This document shows, in pieces, positions 37,849 to 52,089 of a stretch of 64,000 nucleotides of DNA (its first letter is position 1; each line of letters starts with the position of its first letter). The notes under the pieces were generated by a model. It searched no databases, had not been told where the DNA came from, and saw only the letters and a program-made list of their open reading frames with translations. The position numbers and the translations under genes are program-made. Origin of the DNA: Chrysomallon squamiferum (Eukaryota > Mollusca > Gastropoda > Neomphalida > Peltospiridae); NCBI GenBank assembly GCA_012295275.1, contig CM022674.1:9448260-9512259 (forward strand). The letters run 5' to 3'.

Positions 37849-40800
37849 ATTATACAGCACGATATCAAAAACAAGGGAGAAAGATATGTTACCATCCTAC
37901 TGCCAAATGTTTAATAAAGCAAGGCCAAAACTTCAGCTTTATCTCCCCTGAGCTCTGACTATCAGATGGAACTGCCAGTTTGTACAACAATCTGCTGGTT
38001 GCTGCATTTTCTCAGACTCCCAATTTTCCTTGATGCCTATATACATTAGATTTCAGTGAAAACTGCAGAATCAAAGAACAAAGAGAAGCTTGGCTGACAA
38101 ATTTCAAAGATGGTTTTTACCACCAAACTTGTCATATCTTGCTTGCAGATTTCCTTAATGTCAAACAGATTTTTAATTATTTGCATATATCAGCAGATGA
38201 AGACAATTTATGTACTTATAATTATTAATACATATTAATATTTATTTAATATTTGTCATTGATTTATCTTTTCTCTATTTTATTATAGAGACTAGATAAT
38301 CTCAAGATTATATACATGGGTCATTCCATACGGAATGACCCACATATAGAAATTAGTATTTAATAAAATTATCTACTGTTAGTATATGCAAAAGAAATGT
38401 ATCTAAAGTAACACAGATTCATAGTTATCCAGGTTTTATGTTAAATGAAAGACGAGATTACATATCTATGTCATGATTATGTGCCAACATCACTCATAGA
38501 TCCAAAAGGAATGTTGCTACCATCAACACGTATGTTCATAATCTGTGTCTCAAACTAGATCATCCATCCCAACAATGTGTACAGTCATGGAGATTCCAAA
38601 CACTGACTGTGCCAAGCTTCATTTATGACCAGAACCACAAAGCTACAACAATTCTATCAGACACTCATGTTCTGTTTGCAATCACACCACCTCATGCAGA
38701 CATCATAATTCCAATTGTATGTCTAGATCTTCAGGGTCAAACACAAAAATCTTCTGAATAATACAGCTGAAACAATTTCAGTAATAATATTTTTGTACTC
38801 ATGACTGACAACATCTAATGTTATGGATGCCGACATCAAATACACTGATAATACAACAAAACAGAAATCACAACTATAAATATACTTACAAAGTAGTTTT
38901 TAACCAGACCTATACAAAATCCATTCGTTTTTATTCCACAAATATGAACAACAAAAATAGTACTTCATACATCAGTAAAAAATATTCAGTGAATAAAGTA
39001 ATCCTATGCGTCACTGACAACAAAAGAATGATCAAAAGAAGTCAAATTCATAGTAAAATACTTTATATAAATCATTTTAACACATACCCTTCTGTTTCTG
39101 AAAATCCCAGTTGTGAAGAATTGCTGCTGGAATATAAAATTCTGCATTCTCATGGCATTCAAAGCAGTAATATCTTCCATTGAAAGAACAAACACGTGAT
39201 TTGCCATAAACTGAAAATATTTTAAAAGGCATTAAATAACATCTTCATACTCAGAAAAAGCTGATAGATCTGACAAAGTTTGTTTTTCAGTCATACATTA
39301 ATTTTTGTTTTATTCCTGAAAATTATCTTTGAATTATTTTTACAACATTTCTAAAAGATCTTCTCAAACTGAATTAAAAAAATACAGACATTCTAAATAT
39401 TTATATAATTTAATTTAAAAATCATAATAATCAAAATCAAAATCAAAATAAAAAAATTGAATGTTTTAAATATACCTGTTTATATTATTTTTAACAGGGA
39501 ATATTTAACTACTGACAAATAAATGGAACAATAAATATTTATTAGATAAAATTTACACAGTCCAATGGGTCTACTGCAAGAAAAACACTGATAGTTTTGA
39601 GAATCCAAACCCTTTTCTACTGCCAATTCACCAAGTTGTTTTAAATATATGCTGTTATTCTGAAAAATATATAAATAATAACTGATATCAATTTTCTAAA
39701 ATCTGATAACAGTGAAAATAAAAATAAAATATAAAATGTAATTAATCATAACATTATAATATCAGATATTTAAATGAGAAAAACAATTAATAATAATAAT
39801 ACTAATAAACTGAAATAAAATGGAATAAAAAGACCAGACTATTTATCCTAATGATTATGACATAGTAATCAGTACTTTATTAGCATGATACATTATTATC
39901 ATTAGCTTTTATTTAATTTCACAAATATATAAATAAAAAATTATAAAAATCAGATTAAAATTAAAAAAAAAATTAGAACAGATGCAGGTATTAGTATAAA
40001 CACTTATAATACCAATAACAACCTTCCTTCAGCCATTTAATTATTTTTATTTACTAACTAAGATAATGGAATAGGGTCATTCTGTGTCAAATCACCCAAT
40101 GGGTTAAACCCGACTATCTCAGATTTCTATGAAATTTGGTAGACTTGTTGGCTAGGATCCCACAGCACCAAATCTGAAATTCCAGGCCAATCGGACCAGT
40201 GGTGGTGGAGATATGACCCACCGAATTTTGATATTTTTGGCAAAAGTGGGCATGACCACCAACCTTTGAACCCTCATATCTCAGGAACTACTGGGCCAAT
40301 CTTCATAAAATTGGTATTGTTGAAAAGGCACTATTACAAGGATTCCAAATCTGCCATTATTGTTCAGTTTGGAAAATTTGGGGGTCACTGACCTTTTGAC
40401 CTTTGCTATGACCTTGAAATTGACACTGTGGATCACATGACCTTGAGATGACCTTTATTGAAATTTAATAAAGTATACCAAGTGTCATAAAAATCTGAGA
40501 CGGTCAGGTTTAAATTTTTTTTTTTTTTTTTTGGGGGTGGTGATTTGACATGGAATGACCCAATAGAAAATAAAACTGAATGTTAATAAAATCTTCTGCA
40601 TAAATAACATTTATACAAATGTGACGTTTTCTTTTCTTGATGTTAAGTTTTCAACTTACTTACAGAATTACAGATTTTTATAAATGTTATTTGTTTGTTT
40701 TTGTGACACATACTTATTTTAAAACACTAATTATTTGTAAAATGAACTGAAAAAGACTCCAAAAATTCATTTAAAGACATTCTAAAAGCTGAGGTAATAG

Positions 40801-43800
40801 AAATACTTTAATTTTCTCTTTCCTTTTTTTTGTTTTTATAAATAATATCAAAACTAGTTTTCAGTCTCTATACAAAATAGCGTTGTTATGTTGTTTATAT
40901 TTTGTAAAATGTCTCAAGTAGTTACTAACTTTTTTAATGAATTTGCTTCTTCAACATTTTTTTTTGGGGGGGGATATTATTTACATATTTGTAGTAAATA
41001 AAATTACATTCTTTTATATTTATTATTATATTATTATTACTGTTGTTTTTGTTGTAATAAACAGCATAAAACATATAATAATATAAAACATTATTTTTCT
41101 GTTTCAGTATTTAGTAGAATTTTCTTTGTTTGTTTCTAAATAATTAAATACGAATTGATTTTGACTATGGAGTATCTGTATACTCGTATATTATTTCATA
41201 CAGTCTAAAAAAAAACCATTCACTTAAGTTAGCTGTGTTTGTTACTCACATTATTTACTTTAAAACCTTTACTGCTTTAATGTTTTGACTGTAAATCAAT
41301 AAAATGGCCAATGTAAAAAAAATAATTATTTAATGACTGTAAGGAAAGATTAAAAGATAACTGTTTTCATTACTTAATAATGCCTTTTTTTTTTGAGAAA
41401 AAAAATCTATTATGCATTGAAAAACATAAAAAAAACAAAAAACAATCAAAACCTGCACTTAACAAAATCTAACTAAAGTCTTCTAGAATAAACATAAATA
41501 CTACTTTAATAATAAAAATAGAAATATTTTTTAACAAAAGATTTGAAGAATGGTGCCATTTGTCTGATTCAGAAGCCAATAAAATATACAAAAGTAATTA
41601 TGTGCATACATAACAGAAATACCCTTTCTCCTTTTCCTGTAGGGGAAACTGGGGACTGATGAACTATGGGGACCTTTGACCTACCTCATAAACTTCTGAC
41701 TGCAAAAATGCTAGAGACATTTATCCACCATCAATGCAACCACCTTTTTTTTGGGGGGGTTGGATCATATGAGCCACTTTGGGTTTCCCATGAGCAGGTG
41801 ACTCACTGGATCCCACTGCATTTCAAATGAATATAAAACTATAAAATCAATGTTATTTGATGGATAATTAATTACTTGTATTACTTTTCTTCAATACAGA
41901 TTAGAGTGTTGTATCTGATATAAACAGAATGCCTAGAAAAAAAGAAACAAAGACAGAGGTCTCTTCTCAGCAGAGCTAATGAAGGGCACTGTTCACTACA
42001 TCAATGCAATCACACAACCAAAGATGACAATGGGGGCTATTAAGTCCAATTTCTCCGAAAATCTCCCAGGCAAACTATGTCATGTGCATTTATAGAGCTG
42101 GTTCAGGTAGAAATAAGCTAAGTTGAAGCAGATTTCATTTTGGGTGTCCTTCCTAAACCTGTTGTGCAAATTACCAAAAGGTAGAAAGGAATCATTGCAA
42201 TTCAGTGGCAAATTTTATGGGTTCAAGCTTGAATACAATTCACCATTAGTTTAGGACTCTTGCAACTACAATGAAACCATAGAGACTGAATCAATAGCAC
42301 AATAGGCCCTAGATTGAAAATGTAATTCACCCCTTAGTTTATTACAGTATGTGCATCTCAGATGAAACATGACAGGATCAAAAAAACACACAAAAAAAAG
42401 AATTTTTGTGTTGTTTGTATCTAGTTTCATTGTGATAATGGCCCAAAGGACCCCAATGGTGGCTCACTGGTCATTAGTGTGTCCCATAAAGATGTTGTTG
42501 AAGACAACTTATCAAAATATATTGTAATCAAGAGCAATAATGTCTCTATAAATATCAACATTTTTTCTATCAACAGTTATGAAATGGCCAAATATCTTAT
42601 AAATGGCTCATCTGTTCCCAGTTTCCCCAGCACTTATTGCTACATGCTCAATGATAATTAATAATAAGCCATAATAACACCACCTTAAATGCTGTTGTGA
42701 GTAACAGCAGTTATATTACAAGAAGAAACACTGCAATAATTTAATTCAGCTTTTATCAAAACACGTAAGCAAAACTGATTGGTGAAAAGCCTAATCTGTG
42801 AACCAGCATGCTAAACTCACTCTATCAGTATCTACAATGAAGTAAGGGGACACTGCCAGTAATATTTCAAAATCTCCTTCTATCTGTTCATCACTACTCT
42901 GAAATATTCAATTTATAAACAATCTGTATAAATTTACATTTTAATTACAAAAGAAAAATGTACTGGACATGTCACTGTTTATTAACATAATATTAAAACA
43001 TGTTTAGATAGACCATATGTCACCATAGAGGAATATAAAAAAAGACATGAAAAGTCAGTTAGTTACCACTATTTATTAAGCTCAGTTCTCTAAAGTATCA
43101 ATACAAATATGTCAGAAAGCTTAACAGATAATGATATTACTCTTTAACAAGTTCATCCAAATATTATGCTTTTTCGCTATACTTTTTGTTAAAATGGCAT
43201 TATCACACCAGTAATACACACAAAAAACTATCAGTGATGTTTTTAAACAATACTATAAACATATTAGTTATAAAATTCTATTAAAAATATGCCTATGTCA
43301 TTAAAAATCCAGAAAACTTTTTTTTTTTCTACCACATATAGATATACTATAAAAAAAAAAAAAAGTGAGAGAGAAAGTAATTATATTTGTATAGCTGCAC
43401 CAGTTTTAAAATCTTTCATATTAGTACAAAACTACAGAATAAATTTGCTGAAATAAAAATAATTCTAAATATTCTTATTTAGCTGTTGTTCTTTCTTTAT
43501 ATCTTAGGGGTTTTTTAGTTCTTTTATTATTATTTAAAAAAAAAAAAATCCTCATGGTTTCATTACAATTTCATATTAATCTTCAAATATTGGCTGGAAA
43601 ATTATTTGCATAAATGGACACACACACACAAAAGAAAAATATATATTAATTTAAAAATTGTTTGAACTGTTTGCCTTGTTTACTAAATTAGGGGTTTAGA
43701 TTAACATTTAATGCCAAAATAAGTTTGATAACAGCTACATTAGCAAAACATTATTATTTTACAGTTATCATTATTAAGCTACACTTACACAAGTAATCAT

Positions 43801-46800
43801 TCAGAACATTAACAATATACAACATATGTAATATAATCCAATAAAATGTCTATAATCTTACTACTCAAATATCTATTTATTTTGAATAACAGAATATGTC
43901 AATGTAGCATATTTTAGAATGATTATAAATTAATATAGAATAATGTTTCTATTCACTGGTATCAATCATATGAATTAAACAATATTTAATTGTATGTATA
44001 TATATATATATATATATATTCTTGTCAGCACCAACAAATATTTCACTGTAATTCAAAATTTTAATATAAATAATTTGTTTACTGTTAAAAACTAAGTTCT
44101 CTCTGTGACAATAAAATCAATTCACATGTTCAAACTCAATTTGTTCCATCTCCAAATCCATTAAAAACAAGCAGTATGTAAACAGAATGTAAAATAATGA
44201 ATTTACTACCTTAGATGGTTTCCGTGTTTGAAATGTGCCGTCAGCTGAATCTGTAGTACTTGTAAAATTCTCAATTACATCGTCAACTGATGAATTTGAT
44301 AGTGAAATAGATGGCTCATACATTTTCAGCAAAGTTCCAAAACTAGTAACTGAAAGATATTTCAACATTTTACATAAGATGAATATGTATAGGTAGGTAC
44401 ATGTGCATAATATTCTTGTACTGATTCTCTGATAACAATGACTTTAAAACAAACATCCATCATGCATTTATTCTATGGTATTTTAAGGGCCAATATTTAT
44501 GCTTGTCTGGTGCTTGTAATAATTCATACTCTCCACCCCGATTCTAATGCAAAAATCAGTTCAAGTATCACTGTTATTATAAAAGAAGGTTTGAATGAAT
44601 TTCAAAAACTATGACTGGTTTATTAAAGGAATGGAATGTATTTTGCTGATTGATTAAAATAAAGAATTTCGTATGTCATTATGGTATATTAATGATGTGG
44701 ATGTGTATGTGTGTATGTATGGCCATTTTTAAATAAAACATGTATTTTTTTTTTCTGTATGTTTTTGTTTATAATGCTACTGAAATTAAAAATTAAAAAC
44801 GACAATAAACATTTTTTCTGACAGCATATTTGTTTAGTTAAAAAACAAAATGCTATTACAAACTTTACATTACTTTTAAGATTTTGAACGTTTTTACCTT
44901 TGGATTTGTTTTCAGAAGAAGTTTTAAAATTCAAATTCTGTTCTGTCAGTTGTGGAGTTTTTTCATTTATATTGGAAGACCAACCAATCATTGAGTTGAG
45001 ACTGTTACCACGTGGACTGCTAGTTGTCACAGAAGGAAAATCATTAACACTTCTTCCACCACTTATAATGTTGTCAATGTCCTGTCTTACACTGGACAGG
45101 TGAGGAACACTGTGTGTTTGTATACAGCTTGCTACAACTGATGAAAGCTCAGCTTTCACTGGTCCTGACTTACACTTAGGACTTGTTGGTGGAGATAAAC
45201 TGATAGCATCTTTTAAATTTTCACAGTTAATAGTCAGTTGCCTACATGCAGAAACATCACAAACTGAATACTCATCTTTATGTGAATATGAATTATTTAT
45301 GGTGCTGGATTCTTCTTTCTCTAATCCTTTTACTTCAGAACAGCAGACTTTATTTTCTTCATGTTTATATTTACTTGTATATTCCACATCAGTTACTGCA
45401 ACTGAATTAATTTGAGTGAAAAGGCCATTTTCTAAATCAGTTATTTGTTCTGGCATCTTCAGATGATTATATGGTTGAATGGCTAAATCTGCAGTGTAAG
45501 ATGAGTCTGGACAAGAACTTGGACTGGAACTGGAAACCTCAGAAGCTGTGTATTTATTATACATTAGTTGTTCTGTCTCTTCCATATCACTGTCTGTAAA
45601 TTCTGATACAACAAATTTCTTAGAAAAAGGAGACTTATCAGGCTTTACAAATGCTTTTGAAGTTTCTTTCAAATGAACTTGTGTATCACTTGATAATGAT
45701 TCTGCATCTTCTGTGAGAAGGTTGAATGTTATTTCTTATTTGCAAATTGGAAATTCTTATATCAGTGACATTAGTGATAATTCAATACATTATTATCTAT
45801 AAATGCATTCAATGGGAGAAAAAAAAAAATAATAATAGAACTGCAAAACAATGACATTTTAAGATAATATTATGTGCATTACAAAGACACAAATTGTTTA
45901 CACTGAACCTAAAGCAATTCAGATTAACTGTTTCATATTCTACAGGGTGTTTTGGGGGTGTATGTTTAAACTTTCTTTAATAGATAAATAAAAGTCAGAT
46001 ACAAAATCTGTGGTCTATGTTGAGGAACCTACATTTTCAGTTCCTATGTTTTTTTGTGATTCTGAAAATTCCAAAGAGGCAAAAATCATTTATTTAAATA
46101 ATTCTGACTGTAATAATATAAAATGTGTTATCTTCATTATCTAAATCAGAGTTATTTTGACATTCAGCTGTCAAAAACTGAAAATTATTTGATATTATAT
46201 TGAATTTTATTCCACAATTAAAACATTTATTTGAAACACTGACATTATTTTTATTTTTAGAAAATATTAGAAATAAATCTATATTACCATCCTTCAATGA
46301 TGTAGTTGGAGTTGAATTTCTTTCAATCACACCGCACAGAATCAATGGTGTGCATGTCCAGGTATTGAGCATACTGGAGTTCAAAGACAATTTGAACTGA
46401 AGAGAGGACAACCCTGAAAACAGTTTCCTTTATCATCATATAGTTATTTAATGCTTTAAAGTTCTCACAATGGACTTAATTGCCAAAAGGATAAAAAAAA
46501 CTATCATTTTAATAAATGTACTCCATCTTTATTTCATTTTTCTTAATTGAAAATTCAAATGTACTGACAAAAACAATGTATTGACCAATAATATTAACCA
46601 TTAAAATTCAAAACAAATATTTATCTAATGATGAACTAAAAATTACCTGCAAGAAAACTTTTTAAAATTTCAGGCTGTTCAAGATCACGCAGATATGCTG
46701 TTGATGAATAGTAGTGTCTGAAAAATAATTTACATTAAAGATTAAAAATTTTATTGTAATAATAATCACTGATCAAATTAACCACAAATATACTCTTTTG

Positions 46801-46962
46801 TTACCAAGACTAAAAGCAATAAAAATAAGAATGACTATGATTTGTAAAACAGAACTACAACTGTGGAGAAAAAAAAAAACACATGAAAAATTAATTGAAT
46901 GTTGTTAAATCATTATCTGATTTCAAGTAACAAATAAGTTTTTTTTTTTTTTTTTTTTTTTG

Positions 46963-46993
<31 letters not shown>

Positions 46994-48774
46994 TAATTAA
47001 AGTTTTATACTGAAATTAAAGAAATGTGTTTAAAATTTGTTTACATTTACATGCAAAAAGAAATATAAATATACTCACTGTATATATAAAAATAAATAAA
47101 TTATAATTCTAAAATAAAATTGCTGAAAAACATAAGATAGTTGGAAAGAAAACAAACAGCTGCACAAGTGCACAGCTCTGATCATGGGTCCCAAAAGTTT
47201 ACATGCATGCCAAAAACTAAAATCTTTCAAACAAGATATTTATGGTATTGGGGTTGTATTAGTGAAACTCTATACCTCATTAATATGTACAACGATCAGT
47301 TTTGAAAATTTCAAGTTTGTTTATATTTTGTTATACATTTTCTGCTCCAGAGATTCGTTTAAAAAGTTTCTGTCTCTGAAAATGAGAGATGTAAAAGGAT
47401 TAAAATTAATAGAAATGTAACAATCATAATGACTTGTTGATGTAATTTCAATTGCTTACTTCAGTGTGCTCATGTCTGATATTACTGAGTGAATATAACT
47501 TTCCATCAATCCATCATTTAATGCAACTCTCACCCATGCCTTAAAAGAAAAACAAAATTAAATAATTATAAATAAAACTTGAAGAATTAAATTGACTATA
47601 AAATCATGAATCTTTTTTTATTAATACTTAAGTCCACAAATTCAAGGATAATAATAACTGAGAGTGATAGGGGTCAGAGTTCAGCCAGCTAGTTAGAGTT
47701 GTTTTTAGTTACCTCCAGAAATGTCAGTGAATTTAAATAGAATACTGGTGATTACAGTAACAGACAGCTGAATGCATATGACAAGATAATTAAGATACAG
47801 TGTTTCGTATTTAATACTAACAACAAACAAAAAAGGCTGCAAGTTTATTAATTAATTGATAAACATTATCTACCTATCAAATACTTCTCTAACCCTAACT
47901 CCCTAAGACGCAGCCCAATGTTTTAACATTTTGTAACTTTAACTAAGATGAAACGGACCCATTTATATGTATATCATTTTGTTGAAAAAAAATGTTAGTC
48001 AGAAGAACTCTAAACATAATCTTTCAAGCAGCAGCAGTTTCTGGAAAAGCAGAAAATAGAGACAATACTCTGATGAAAAACAAGTAAAAGCTGACCTATA
48101 GTGAATTAAAACTAATCATGGACAAGAAACTGTAAAAACAAACCATATACTGCTTTTTCAGAATCCCTCTGAACAATGTAAACTTTGAAACAGTCCAAAT
48201 CAAGATATTAATTTTATTACAGAACAGTTAATTACCATAAATCTGATTACGAAAGATGAATTCAGACAACTAGATGAAAATAAATACAAAATAATACCAA
48301 ACAAGAAAGAATCACTGACAGACTTTAATCCCAGGCTTTAACACTGGAAACAGAAAATGATATTCTAAAACCACAAACAGAAACAAAATAAATACCACAG
48401 CCAAACTAGCTGTATATAAAAATGAATTGGCCATGCACAACAGATCTCAAGGACAAAGTGTGTGTATGTTTGAGATGCCAAATAAATCTGAAAGTGCTGA
48501 AAAAACAATGGATGCAGTCATTGAAATACTGCATAGTGTTGCTGTTCCACTAACCAAATAATACACTGATACTGAATATCATGTTTCTTTATCACAGATG
48601 TAAACTAAAAAGACCTGAAAATATTAAAAAAAAAAAAAAAAAAAAAAGTAAAAGTAAAATAAAGTCAATCCTTAGAATTTCCTGGGAGAAACATCAGGCT
48701 TTGAAAGCATCATCAGAACCTTAATGTTCCTATGTATCTAATTTATTTATATAAGCCATTGTATTCATACTTTT

Positions 48775-48818
<44 letters not shown>

Positions 48819-51800
48819 ATGTGCGTGTGTCCCAAATTGTATAGGGTGATAAATTAGTAAACAAATTTATGTGAGCTGGTAATACTCAAGATATATACAC
48901 TTTAATTCAAAATTCTGAGGATGTATCATTTATTTTTGAATAATAATTTAAAGAAAAGAATTTGATATAGAGTGTATTCCCAAAATTCATAAATAGAGTC
49001 CACATTTTATCTTGTGATTTAAAAAAATTTAACTGTACAGTGTAATAAAGGAGTTGATCTTGGAACAAATTAATAAGTCTAAACAGACTAAGTTTATAGA
49101 TTCTTAGATTAATTAATAGTTTAGGCTTTAATTTTATTAAGTAAAAATACTAAATACTAAATTATAGAAAACATCTATATTTCACAAGTTTCAATTTACC
49201 TCATAATAACCTGGTACATATAAAACATGCTAGTTAACAATAAATTATGTGTCACAGGAAAAAAAATCACAGAAAAAAAAACACAGGTAAAGAAGTCACA
49301 CAAAAAAAGTCACAATTTTTAATTAAGATTAAGAAATATATTTATTTGAAATGAAAACTAGATTAAATACATTTTGTCATTGTTTTTGTTAATGTTTTTG
49401 TTTTTAATGTTAGTGGTTTTGGCGGATGTTCTACCCAATACCACGAAGAAATTATGTCAGTTATAATGAGATCTTTTGACACATTTCCACCATAACTTTG
49501 TTTTGCGAGTTGCATGTTTGATATACATGAACCCCTCATAACAGATTTTGTTACCATCCTCATTGCTATGAATAACTTCCACATTAAACATACTTCTGAT
49601 ACTAGGGCAAGCTGGAGAAAATGTAGTGAAAGACATTTTAACCTGGGACATTACGTAAATCATTTACAATAGAAAGCCCTTAGTTTAAATCAATCTTATT
49701 CAGTAAGCTAGACCTAATCCTGCCTAACTGATCCTAATTAATGTATAACAAGTCACCACCCCTGCACAATATGAAGCCCCCTTCTTTAAACTAGCCTAAT
49801 CAATAAGCTTAACAATTACCCCATGCATATTATGATGCCACATTCAGTACTCTACAAACCCATACTTTTTGTTACTTTTTTTCCTATACTAAAATGTGAC
49901 GTTTTTCTGTGACTTTTTTTTCAGCCACCATAGATACATCATTAAATAAGCAGTGATTCATTCTCATTAACATATACTGAAGTGACAATGATAAACCAGT
50001 ATTTTATAAACATCTGGAGTCAGTTTATTGAGAAAATGGGAAATACATTATATATGTGGAAACTGGAGTTTAATCTTAAACAAAGATATGGATATGTCAA
50101 ATTATAATAAAATGAACAATCCAAAAGTTAGAAACAAGCTTTTAAATTTAACTGAAGATTATAATTTAGTGGATATTTGGTGATATGAATCTTTAGATAG
50201 TGAAAGAGATATACATAGCTGCAGACAAAAACTGGAAGGTGTTTTTATTAGGTCTTGAGCTTGATGGATAAATATTTTTGTACATTAGAAAACAGCAATT
50301 ATGTGACAAAAGCATTACATGCATTATCTGTATTAACTGTATTAACCTGTTAGAAAACTGAAAGCAAACTGAGGAAGAAGTAGAATCCTTTTATCAAACA
50401 TTACATCCTAATCAAGATAATGATTTGATTAATATATATCTAGACAGAATACTTAATAACTAAAGAGCAGTCAGGCTCAATGGTATTGTAAAGAAGTTAC
50501 TAAGATTTTAAGAAAAATGAATAATTTAAGTCATTGGACACAGATACTGATCAGTTTATCAAACTGTTTTGGTTTAAATCTTATAAGTTAAAGATTCAAA
50601 TAAATAGATTTGATTACACTTATTCCAAAGAAATTAAGGCAAAAGAATATATTAAGAATATCACACCTAAACATTATTTATATATTATTGCAGAAAGAAT
50701 AAAATCCACCCTCCTACCACTAGCATCCAGAGATCAAAATGGATTTATATAAGGCCAATCAATAGGCAATAATATTAGACCTTTATTACATTAGACAGAT
50801 AAAAAGTAAGCCTGGGATGTTATTAACTGTAGGTTTTGAAAAAGCCTTCGATACCATTTCATCAAACATTTATAACAAAAGTTTTAGCTTATTTTAAGTT
50901 CGTCCTCCTCAAATCATAGATGGATATTGACCTTTTATAATGAATGTGAATTATGTTTAAATGGTAAGATCAGCGAATGCTTCAAACTTGGCAGAGGATG
51001 TAGGCAATATCTCACTATATTTTTATTTTAAATGTATTTATTTTTGGAATCTTTGTAAGAAATAACAAAGATATACATGGGATTAAGATAAATGGCAATG
51101 AAAATAAAATTTTACATTTTGCCAACAACATCACACTACTATTAGATTGGTGTGATAAAACTTTTATAGCATCTATGGAAACATTAGGACATATCTGGTA
51201 TTAAAATTAATAAAGATAAAACTAATACAATAAAATTAGACAAAGACTGAAATGATCACAGACAACTGGGTTCAAAACATAAATTAAAATGAACTACAGA
51301 CTTCACAAAACTTGGGGGATGGTTTTCCACAGATCTGTATAAAATAAATACAAGAATTAAACTATAATGCTAAGCTGAATGAGAATCAAAGGTTGCTTGA
51401 ATGACGGTCGAAACATTCTTTGTTACCACTAGGACAAAATTTTAGTTTTCGTTATAAAATGTTGCCAAAACCAACAGATTCTTTAAAAGATTAGAAACCT
51501 ATTTCTTTCATCTGGAAAAAAAGCCTTGATAAAATATCTAGAAAAAAAACACATTAATTAAGGATTATCAAAATGGTGGTTTAAGAAAAACAAATGTTAA
51601 ATTATTTTGTAAAGCACAAAAAGTGGAAAGTATACCTCATTTTCTGTTTATGTTAACTACAGAGAAAAGACTTAGATATTTTCATACAAAATCTTGTTAT
51701 TTATCTCAACAACAAATAAGCATTAGGTATTATATGGCATTAAAGTTTCAGATAAATGTGAACTTCTTTGTATGTTTAGTGAAAATTTAATACATTATTT

Positions 51801-52037
51801 TTGATCATGTAAATATGTCCAGACATTTTGAAACACTGTTACAAACTGCTGTATTTTTTAGGACAAAAGTGAGACTCCAAATAAATGCACAAACAATTAT
51901 TTTAGGCAACCCAAATTATTCTGAAAAAGATTTAGTATTGTTAATTAGCAAAGAGAGTGTATATGTTTATGTGTGCATGTATGTGTGTGTGTATGTGTGT
52001 GAGTGAGTGAGTGACTGTGAGAGTGAGTGTGTGAATA

Positions 52038-52089
<52 letters not shown>

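Noticed and set aside
38450-38810. Moderately GC-rich segment as a further LINE piece or exon
   Set aside because: No recognisable motif in any frame and no splice sites in phase with the host gene; left unassigned.
46094-46287. Read-through of the PLEKHM1-like exon 8 frame to a stop at 46094
   Set aside because: The extension is Asn/Ile-rich intronic sequence after a good donor, and the downstream exon is in phase when spliced.
48000-48640. A-rich segment with partial open frames as another LINE
   Set aside because: No endonuclease, RT or RNase H motif could be read, and the similarity was only compositional.
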